Source of the DNA: Bacteroidales bacterium
GTDB lineage: Bacteria; Bacteroidota; Bacteroidia; Bacteroidales; WCHB1-69
NCBI GenBank assembly: GCA_017525505.1
Contig: JAFXSR010000012.1
Coordinates: 124,001 to 188,000 of the forward strand
Reading direction: 5' to 3'
DNA: 64,000 bases
Position 1 is the stretch's first letter. Each line of letters begins with the position of its first letter. The notes beneath the pieces are model-generated. The model was not told the DNA's origin. It did no database searches and was given only the letters and a program-made list of their open reading frames with translations. The translations under genes and the position numbers were made by a program. Below are positions 41,717-50,500 of this stretch, piece by piece.

Positions 41717-42790
41717 ATGTTAAAACCCTATAGGATGGAATTAGTGGATATGTTTTCGGAAGTGATGATTCCGGCACGTAAGAAAAAGACTAGAATGCGC
41801 TACAGAGTGGCGGTAATCGGTGGTGGAAGCTGGGCTACCGCTATTGTGAAAATCTTGTCGGCCAATCTGGAGCACATCCATTGGTGGGTGCGTGAGGAAG
41901 AAATTGTGGAGGGAATCAGCAGCTACGGACACAATCCTTTGTTCTTAAGTTCGGTATATATCAACCCAAAAGATGTTAAAATCAGCACCGACCTGCGGCA
42001 GGTGGTGGCCAAGTCGGATTATGTGATTATTGTCACGCCGTCGGCCTTCTTGCACAAAACCCTTGAGCCTCTCAAGAAAAGCAAGCTGAACCAGAAAAAA
42101 ATCATCAATGCGGTGAAAGGTATAGTGCCGGAAACCATGCAGGTGATTACCGAATATTTGAGAAGCGAGTTCAGAATACCCGCTTCCAATTTAGCCATTA
42201 TCAGTGGACCTTCTCATGCCGAAGAGGTGGCCAAAGAGAAGTTTACCTTTTTGACGGCGGCTTCAGAGAATGAGGAGCTGGCCAAGACAGTGGCTCAGTT
42301 TTTCACCAACCGCTATGTCCGCGCGTCTGTGTCGAACGATATCAAAGGAGCGGAGATGGCTGTGGTGCTGAAGAATATCTATGCTTTGGGAGCAGGTATT
42401 TACAGCGGTTTGGGCTATGGCGACAACTTCATCGCCGCTTACATCGCCAACTGCCTCAAGGAAATGAAAAAATTTGTGGCCAGTATTTATCCGTTGGAAG
42501 ACCGGCATATTTCCGATTCCGTGTATCTGGGCGACTTGCTGGTGACAGCCTATTCAAGCTATAGCCGCAACCGTATGTTTGGCAATATGATCGGACACGG
42601 ATTGTCGGTACGTGTGGCCCGCCTCGAGATGAATATGATTGCGGAGGGCTATTTCTCCTGCCGCTGTATCCATGAGATGAACAAGGAATTCAAGGCTGAT
42701 ATTCCCATTGTGGAAACTATCTATGGAATTTTGTATGAGAGCAATAATGTCTCGTCAGAGATGAAGCGCATTGCCGAGCATTTCGTTTAA
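41717..42790 (+). CDS. gpsA: Glycerol-3-phosphate dehydrogenase [NAD(P)+]
   Basis: This enzyme reduces dihydroxyacetone phosphate to sn-glycerol 3-phosphate for phospholipid synthesis. The cofactor loop is VAVIGGGSWATAIVKIL (~29-45). The catalytic Lys lies in GPSHAEEVAKEK / NDIKGAEMAVVLKNIYALGA and the substrate arginine region in NRMFGNMIGHG. The frame allows an ATG at 41717 (357 residues) but the family normally starts just before the GGG loop. The ATG at 41795 (331 residues) is therefore quite possible and also leaves a more normal leader after the -7 box at 41697-41704. Confidence 0.95.
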   Translation: MLKPYRMELVDMFSEVMIPARKKKTRMRYRVAVIGGGSWATAIVKILSANLEHIHWWVREEEIVEGISSYGHNPLFLSSVYINPKDVKISTDLRQVVAKSDYVIIVTPSAFLHKTLEPLKKSKLNQKKIINAVKGIVPETMQVITEYLRSEFRIPASNLAIISGPSHAEEVAKEKFTFLTAASENEELAKTVAQFFTNRYVRASVSNDIKGAEMAVVLKNIYALGAGIYSGLGYGDNFIAAYIANCLKEMKKFVASIYPLEDRHISDSVYLGDLLVTAYSSYSRNRMFGNMIGHGLSVRVARLEMNMIAEGYFSCRCIHEMNKEFKADIPIVETIYGILYESNNVSSEMKRIAEHFV

Positions 42791-42791
42791 T

Positions 42792-42912
42792 CGTGGAGAC
42801 GTGGAGACGTGGAGACGTGGAGACGCTCACTTCGTTCGCTCGTTAAGACGATATTACTTCAACGCCTTAACGCCTTAACGAATGCACGCAGTGCATGTCT
42901 TCACGTCTCCAT
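42792..42912. repeat. Composite octamer repeat element 6 (inverted)
   Basis: Four GTGGAGAC units, CGCTCACTTCGTTCGCTCG, GTTAAGAC, CCTTAACG units, the ATGCACGCAGTGCAT hairpin and TCTTCACG. It lies between convergent gpsA and the GldH-like gene. Confidence 0.85.
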
Positions 42913-42916
42913 GTCT

Positions 42917-43432
42917 TTATTCTGGTAAGCGGATAACTCTCAGCGTCAGCGACTGGATGTTGTAATTGTCGAATTTGTCGGAATGGCGGTTGAGGCGGAA
43001 GTGGTAGTCGCCCGATCTGTTGAAATATTTCTTGCTGTAAAGCGTCTGAATCTGCGAGCCGCTGAGCTGTTTGGCTTGACTGGTGAGGCCTGATTCATCG
43101 TCTTGCTCCACAAAAACAAAAGCTGAGGAAACCACTGATTTCCCGCCATCTGGAGCGGTAACGGCAAAGCTGACCGGCATCTGGTCCACTCGCTCGTCAT
43201 CGTCACCGTATTTCAGTTCCATTTCGATGCGATGAGGGGAGATGGTGTCGGTGATATGGGCAGTGAATTCCAACGTCCGCTGGGTGAAGTCCCAGTTGCT
43301 GTTCTCGAAGCGGACAGTTTGCTCATAGACAATGTCGTCGCCTTTTTTTCGTTGGCAGGAAAACAACAGGGCGAAGGTCAGGGTGAGCATGAAAAAAATG
43401 TTGATAAATTTTGGAAGATAGAACCTTTTCAT
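42917..43432 (-). CDS. GldH-like gliding/T9SS-associated lipoprotein
   Basis: This 171-residue protein has a type II signal peptide ending in lipobox LLFSC (Cys26). The mature part (DIVYEQTVRFENSNWDFTQR, ISPHRIEMELKY, C-terminal YNIQSLTLRVIRL) follows the pattern of GldH, a small Bacteroidota lipoprotein needed for gliding and stabilisation of the T9SS machinery in Flavobacterium, also found in non-gliding Bacteroidales. The similarity is by eye. Its presence fits the many T9SS substrates in the window. Confidence 0.6.
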   Translation of the reverse strand: MKRFYLPKFINIFFMLTLTFALLFSCQRKKGDDIVYEQTVRFENSNWDFTQRTLEFTAHITDTISPHRIEMELKYGDDDERVDQMPVSFAVTAPDGGKSVVSSAFVFVEQDDESGLTSQAKQLSGSQIQTLYSKKYFNRSGDYHFRLNRHSDKFDNYNIQSLTLRVIRLPE

Positions 43433-43482
43433 ACGTTATAGTTTTATATTTTTGCCATCCTGAATTTTGTGGATATATTTTG

Positions 43483-43490
43483 CAAAATTA
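43483..43490 (-). promoter_or_regulatory. -7 box of GldH-like gene
   Basis: CAAAATTA reads TAATTTTG on the minus strand, about 50 nt before the ATG at 43432. Confidence 0.4.
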
Positions 43491-43530
43491 CATAAAAAAT
43501 TTGAATGATAAACAGGTGAATATAAAATGA

Positions 43531-43690
43531 TACAAAGACGTGGAGGCGTGGAGACGCTCACTGCGTTCGCTCGTCAAGACATGCACTGTGTGCATTCGGG
43601 AAGACGTTAAGACTATATGTTCGTCTCCTCGAACGAACGAAGTGAGCGTTTCTACGAACGAGCAAAGCGAGTGTCTCCTCGTATAAACGA
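43531..43690. repeat. Composite octamer repeat element 7
   Basis: GTGGAGGC/GTGGAGAC, CGCTCACTGCGTTCGCTCG, the variant hairpin ATGCACTGTGTGCAT, GTTAAGAC, a second GAACGAACGAAGTGAGCG and the GAACGAGCAAAGCGAG variant. It holds two copies of the GAGCG module in opposite orientation. Confidence 0.85.
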
Positions 43691-43734
43691 ATAAACGATT
43701 AAACAAATAAACAGTTCAACGATTCAACAAATAA
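43685..43734. repeat. ATAAACGA/TTAAACAA octamer tract
   Basis: Six consecutive 8-bp units of the type ATAAACGA, TTAAACAA, ATAAACAG, TTCAACGA directly before the RNase H start codon. Confidence 0.75.
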
Positions 43735-43736
43735 AT

Positions 43737-44378
43737 ATGGCAGGAAAGAAAAAATATTACGTGGTTTGGGTGGGACGCATTACCGGCGTTTTTGAGGACT
43801 GGGCCACTTGCAAGGCTCAGGTCGATCAGTTCGAGGGGGCCAAGTACAAGTCGTTTGAGTCGAAGATGGAAGCCGACAAGGCTTTTATGGAAGGTTATGA
43901 GCAATACAGGAAGCAGCAGCTGTCGGTACCCAAGCCTGCGGGACTGAGTTTTTTGAGCGGCAATGACCCCATACCCATTTGGGATAGTTTGGCAGTGGAC
44001 GCGGCCTGTAATATGGTGACCAAGCAGATGGAGTACCGCGGAGTGCATACTACCACCAAAAAGGTCTGGTTCCATCAGGGACCGTTTCAGGGTGCAAGCA
44101 ACAATATCGGTGAGTTCTTGGCTATTGTGCATGGCTTGGCTTTGCTGAAGCAGATGAACAGCCCTATTCCGATTTATACAGACAGCATCACGGCTATTGC
44201 CTGGGTGCGGCATAAAAAGCACAAGTCTGTGGTGCTGCCTACCGAGGAGAATGAGAAGATTTTTGACCTGTTACAGCGGGCGGAGTTGTGGTTACATAAC
44301 AATACCTATACCACCAAGATTATCAAATGGGACACTCGTGCCTGGGGTGAAATTCCCGCGGATTTCGGGAGGAAATAA
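43737..44378 (+). CDS. rnhA: Ribonuclease HI with N-terminal viroplasmin-like domain
   Basis: This 213-residue enzyme cuts RNA in RNA-DNA hybrids. Residues 1-~50 (YYVVWVGRITGVFEDWATCK, YKSFESKMEADKAF) are the hybrid-binding domain of the caulimovirus viroplasmin type. The catalytic domain follows with acidic residues in SLAVDAAC, GASNNIGEFLA, YTDSITAI and the final WDTRAWGEIPADFGRK, the four-carboxylate set. This two-domain form is common in Bacteroidota. A strong terminator follows immediately. Confidence 0.93.
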   Translation: MAGKKKYYVVWVGRITGVFEDWATCKAQVDQFEGAKYKSFESKMEADKAFMEGYEQYRKQQLSVPKPAGLSFLSGNDPIPIWDSLAVDAACNMVTKQMEYRGVHTTTKKVWFHQGPFQGASNNIGEFLAIVHGLALLKQMNSPIPIYTDSITAIAWVRHKKHKSVVLPTEENEKIFDLLQRAELWLHNNTYTTKIIKWDTRAWGEIPADFGRK

Positions 44379-44414
44379 AAAAAACGGGCGAAGAAATTCG
44401 CCCGTTTTTTTTTC
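44379..44414. terminator. Bidirectional terminator: rnhA and adhesin 1
   Basis: Stem ACGGGCGAA / TTCGCCCGT with loop GAAA, flanked by A and T tracts. It serves rnhA on the plus strand and, across repeat element 8, the large adhesin on the minus strand. Confidence 0.9.
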
Positions 44415-44416
44415 GG

Positions 44417-44522
44417 TTAGGCGTTAAGGCGTTAAGACATGCACTTCGTGCATTCGTCAAGGCGTTAAGGCAATTATCGTCTTAACGAGCGAACGAAGTG
44501 AGCGTCTCCACGTCTCCACGTC
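44417..44522. repeat. Composite octamer repeat element 8
   Basis: GTTAAGGC/GTTAAGAC units, the variant hairpin ATGCACTTCGTGCAT (TTCG loop), GTCAAGGC, CGAGCGAACGAAGTGAGCG and TCTCCACG units. It lies between the adhesin stop codon and its terminator. Confidence 0.85.
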
Positions 44523-47500
44523 TTAACGTTTAATGAATTTCTTCGTTGCCATCACATTGTCGCCATTCACTCTCACGAAATACATGCCAGCAGCCATGTC
44601 GCTGAGGTCGATACGGGCATGGTTGTCGTTCAGTTCAATGGTCAGAATCATCTGTCCGAAGGCATTGTAAACCACAGCTTCTTTCACTGCAACATTGCTG
44701 TTGACGGTCAGGTCGATGTAGTTGTCAGCGGGGTTCGGCTGCAAGCTGATGCTGTTCAGCAGTGTGATGTTGTCGATACCCACACCTTGGGTGGTGAAGG
44801 TAGTGCTGACAAACTGGCTTTCGAGATTGGCTCCACAAAGGGCCTTCACTCGTACATCATAGTTGCTGTTAGCGGTCAGCCCTGTGATGTCGAAGCTGGT
44901 TTGTGCCACGGTGGTCTGTTGCCATTGGCTTGCGCTGTGCAGCTTGTATTCCACATCCCATGAGCTTTCGCTGCCTCCTGCGGTCCAAGAAACGGTCGCC
45001 GAGTTTTCGGTGATGTTGGAAACATTCAGGTTGGTGGGAGCGTCGCAAGTGGGCGCAACGGCATCGCAATCGGTGGTGAAGGTCAGCAGGTTGGTGGTAC
45101 TGATGGAGGACATGTCTGCTTCGTTATAAAGCACAACTCCGTTGGGTGCCAATACGGCCAAGCTGGCTTCGTCATCATCGGAGCCTGAATGCCATGTAAG
45201 GGTTGTGCTGACATTGTCGCATAACATGATACGGACAGTATCCACAGTGGTGGTGCTGCTAAGCTCGTGGTCGATAGCTTCCACGGTGGCAACGGTCACA
45301 CCGTTTTGCTCGATGCTCACATAGGCGCCATTCCAGCCGTCACCATAACTGTCGGTGCATACAAAGCGGTATTCGCATTGGTCGGTGCTTGCGCAGAAAG
45401 ATGTCGCAAATGAGACATAGTTGAGTGCCCAGTCGCTGAGGTCACCTGCACTGCAGTTGGCGCGAACATACACGTCATATTGGGTGCCAGCGGTCAAACC
45501 TGTCAAGGTAAAGGGATTCTGTGTGGTCGGAACAATGGTGCCGGTGCCGTGTGAGAATCCGACGGGGCCATATTCAATTTCCCAAGCGGTGGCATTGCCT
45601 CTTTCTGTCCAAGCGATTGTAGCGGAATTCATGTCAATATTGGAAACCGTGACATTGCCGGGACGCTTGCAGCTTGGAATCAGCGTGATGTTGAGATCGT
45701 CAAGATAGAGTGCGCCAGAAGTGGTCATATAGTTCTTGAAAGCAATGAATTTACCAGTGCCGGTATAGTTATTCAAATCTACTTCAGCGTACTCGAATAC
45801 GCTGGCGGCGGAACAGAATACCGTGTCAACGGGCACGAAGCTGTCGTAGTCTTCGGGATCGGTCATCACACCTACTATCATGCCGTTGGTGGCAGTACCT
45901 ACTCGCAGGTAGAAGGTAACTTCCATGGTGTTGACATCCGTGTTGAATTCAGGTGTAACGGCCAAATCGTAGCTGGTGGTGCCGCTGTAGAAGTATAGAG
46001 AACCACCGGTGCTTCCGCTGTTGTTGGTAGTGGAAATATACGGATAAGGAGTGGTGCTGTAGGTGTTGTGTCTGCTCCAGCAGTCGGGGAATGCGCTGTT
46101 GCCGCTGCCATAGCTGTTGAAGTTTTCGGCAAACGGAATAGCGCTTTGTCCGCATTCGGTTCTGAATTCAGCATAGGTCCATGCACTCAGGTCACCTCCA
46201 CCGCAGTTGGAACGCATTCTCACCGTGTAACGGGTGTTGGAGGTCAGCGGGTCGAGGGTGACTGTGCCGGTGGTCGGATTGGCGACAGGAGTCCAGTTGG
46301 TGGTGTCACCATAGAGGGTGTATTCCATCTCCCATTCGTTTTCGTTATAACCGGGAACCCAATTCACATCGGCTGTGGTGGTAGTGATGTTGGTAACGTA
46401 CATATTGGGAGCGAAGCAAGTAGCCGTAGAGTCGCAATTGCCGCCGAAGATGACGTTGTTATTCACGCTCAGAGAGGTTCCGCTAGAGGAGGGGACACTG
46501 CTAATGCTATAAGGAGCGCTGTCTGTGTAGATGTATCTTGCGCAGTTTGTGGTGGACGCATGTGTGTACCATGAGTTGCCGCTGACGTATGAATCGTTAT
46601 CGTCAAGCACAATCAAGAGTAGGTTGTCGATACCATTGTATGCGAATGGGGTGCTGAAGTCGAAGGTGTTCCAACCTACTTGGAAAACATGGTCACCGGA
46701 GAATACCTGTTGTGCGTTGGCAGCGGGTATCCATGCGTTGACAGCGTTTTCGGTGGTGTGCATCAGGTAAATCGTATAGTGTCTCTGCTGGCTTAGATTT
46801 GCCATCTCAAATGACACGGAGGTAATGTTGGCCGCACCGCCCATTTCAGCAGCGGTGAAAATTTGCTGGCTATAACTGTGTTTGTAGAAACTGTATGAAG
46901 GCAGGTAAGTGTTGGTGGTGGTACCGTTGCCGATAGCCACTTCGCCGCCAGCCAAGCATCTGGTGTGGAAGGTTTCCACGATACCGTCACTTTCTTCACC
47001 GTCTTCGCAGTTGACACTTACACGCACGTCATACTGGGTTTGGGGCTCCAAACCACTGAGCATGTGAGAAGTGGTGGTGATGTTATCGGATACGGTTATC
47101 CAGTTGCTTTGTCCTGCTTCGGAGTATTCCAGTGTGTAGCTGCTTACTGTGCCGAAATGGCCGTTTGACCATGATATCAAGGCTGAAGAACCGGCAATAT
47201 TGCTGACGTTCAGTTCGCTCACTGGTGAACAGCTGGGAATAGCGCTCAATACGATGTCGTCAATGTAACCATAGTTGTAGTTGGAAGTGGGTTGAGCTAC
47301 CTTCAAAGCGATGAAATTGCCGTTGCCGGTGAAGTTGTCGAAGTAGGCTTCCTTTTCAACGTATGAGGTTCCGTTGACCGTGAGGGTCTGAACAAGCTGG
47401 AAGGTGCTGATATCGTTAGGATCTGACATTACACCTACTTCAACGTTGAAAGGATAGGAGGTGCTATAAGAACGCATATACAATGACAACTGCAGTGTGT

Positions 47501-50500
47501 TGATCGGTATGGCAATGGTATCGATTTCAGGCAGAATGGCTATCTGGTCTGAATAGTCGGTGGAGCTGTAAGTGTAGAAATACATGCTGTTGGTACCACT
47601 GTGAGCGGCGCTGGACCATACAGTGGGCAAACCGGTATAAGAGGTGCCGGTGTTATAACGTGACCAGCAGCTGGGCAGCACATTGGTGGAAGAGGAAGAG
47701 GTGCCTGTGTAGCTGTCGAAGTTCTCTTCGTAGGGCAGGAGTGTCATGGGGGCGCATTCAGTGCGGAAGCTGGCGCTCATCCAAATGCTCAGGTCGCCAT
47801 CGCCGCAGTTGGCTTGTACGTATATGTCGTACAAGGTGTTGGCGGCAAGGTCGGTGAGTGTAATCGTATTGGTGTTGGCGGTCATCAGTGTGGCATCGTC
47901 GGGATTCACAGTGCCGGTGGGGCCATAGACGTAGTTCCATTGCGTTTCACTTCCGTTGGAGGTCCAGCTGATTTCAGCAGTGTATGGCGTGATGTTGACA
48001 GCGTGAATATTGCTCACGTTCAGGCAGGAAGGAATGTAATGGATGTTGACATTATCTATATAAATATTGTTGGCATACCATTGTGGTACACGGAAGGCCA
48101 CATAATGACCTTCACCCGAATAAGCTCTGGAAATGAAAGTGGCCAATTCCCAGTTGTTGATACTGGCGGGGTTGAATTGTCCTAATGCGGTAAAGCTGTT
48201 CAAATCGTCAGGATCTTCCATGATACCCACTTCGATGAAGTAACCTGCGGTAGCGGTATAGGCATAAAACATGATTTCCAGACTGTCCATTGCCACGTTC
48301 TCGTTGATACGGGGGCTGATAGCGTATGCGTAATTGCCATTGGAAGGACAGTAGAAATACAGAGACTTGGTGCCGGAATAGGCATGAGCGGCAGTAATAG
48401 ATGGCGTTGCGGTAGTGCCGTTGTGTTTCATAATCCAGCATGATGGTGTCTCGTTGGCACTGTAGCTGTCAAAGTTATCCACGATAGGCAGTTCAACGCT
48501 TTCGCAGGGAATGTAAGCTGATGTGTAGGCCCAGTCGCTGCTGTCGCCCGCGGCACAAACGGCTTGGATTCTGAACTCATAGTTTACGTCGGTAGTCAGG
48601 TTAGAAATAGTATAGGGAGATGTGGAAACGGTGCCTTCTGAAGTCCAGTTGGTGCTGCCTTCAGCTCTGTATTCCAGATTCCATTCGGTTTCGCTGCCGT
48701 TGGCGTTCCATGCCAATGTGGCGCTTTCGGCTTCGGTTCCGCTAACATATAAGTAGGGAGGTGGACAGCTCATGGGTGCGGTTTGTGCGCAACAGAGGAA
48801 TTTGACATCGTTGCGTTCGGTGGAAAGAGTACCTGTAGGCGGGTTTGCCGGATCAGGATTGGTTCCGTCGCTTTGGTAGTATAAGGAGGAATTGGTGGTC
48901 AGGGTGTGGGCATCGAAGGTGTAAGTATTGCTATTGTATGCACCTGAATTATCATCCACGATGAGTACCAGGTTGTCGCTTCCGTTATAGGCGAAACCGT
49001 CGTCAAAAGTGAAGGTGTTCCAACCCTGTGAGCATACAAGGGGTCCTTCGTAAACCAGGGTGGCGCTGCTGATGGGTGTCCAGTCAGTACTTGATGAGAA
49101 TGTACTGGTGCTGCGGTGAGCCAGATAGATTTTCACATCCGTCTTGTCGGTGTTTTGTGAACTATAAGCATAGCTGAAAGCCACACCGGTGATGACGGTC
49201 GGAGTATGTGCGGTGTCAATTTCATTAGCGGTGAAAATCTGCTGAGTGTAACTATAGTTATAGAAATTGTTGACAGGCAATTGGTAAACGGTTGTAGAGG
49301 TAGCACCAGTGATGGTACAGGTATTGGAGCCAGCCGTACATTCGATGAAGGCCAGGGTGGTGAAGCTGGCGGTCAGTGTGTCGGCCTCGCCATTATCGCA
49401 GTTCGACCACAGCATTACCTCATATTCGGTACCTTGGGTCAGACCGGTGAGCATAAAGCTGGTGCCGTCCACAATGGTGGTTGTAGGAGTTTGTCCTGCG
49501 GCACCGTAGGCGAGGGTGTAGTTGTTGGCGGAGAAGAAAGCTTCATCCCAGCTTGCCACAGCGGAAGTGCCAGAGACCTCAGAGATGGCGAGGTTGGCAG
49601 GAGGCATACAGTTGGGGGCCATGTCAACTTTCACATGGGACAGGTGGGTGATATTGGTGCTGTTATTGCCACTAACGGGTGTCATGAAGGCGAAATAAAC
49701 GGTGTTGGGATAACTCTCGGTCAGCAGGATATAATCTTCCTGGAAGTAGCCGGTTTCATGGTAATCTGTCGGATAATACGATTTCAGCAGGGTGAAGGTG
49801 CTCATATCCGTGGGGTCGGTCATGACACCGATATCCATTCTTCCGTAGGTAGCCTGACCCTGGGCAATCCAGTAAGACAGTGCCAAAGAGCCTGCCGGAT
49901 AGGCAGACAGATCCATGCCCTGCGAAACAGCCAGTGAGTAGGTGCTGGCGTTGGAGAAGAAAACCATTTGTCCCGTGGTGGCGGAAGTGGAAGTGATATA
50001 CGGATAGGAGATGCTCTCGTGAGTGGTCTCGCGGTACCAGCAGTAGGGGAAGGCATCGGTGCCAGTGCCGTAGCTGGTGAAGTTGTCATAGTAAGGAACA
50101 CCTACATGGATGGAGACGCAACGGGTCCTGAAATCAGTGTGTACCCATTCGCTTTGGTCGTCACTGGAGCAATACGAACGGACATATACTTCGTAAGCTA
50201 TGTTTTCTGAAAGACCTGTTGCGGTGTAGAAGGTGTCGCTTACCAGAACCGGGGTGCCGGTGCTGACCGGGGAGCCAGCGGGAACCACTACCACTTCCCA
50301 GCTGTTGTCGCCGCTGCTATGGCGTTGCCATGAGAAAGTGGCTTGCACATCGCTGGTGTTGACCACGGTGAGGTGGGTGGGGCGATAGCAGGTGGGTTCA
50401 GGGCCGAAGCAGAATTGCATGTTGTTTCTTTCTGAACTGAGATTGCCGGAGGAAGGCTGGAGAATGTTGTAAGTGTTATCGTCGTTGTAAGCATGCAACA

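Noticed and set aside
49206..49937. Plus-strand 243-residue frame inside adhesin 1
   Set aside because: Antisense to a clear T9SS adhesin; Gly/Val/Ile-rich shadow.
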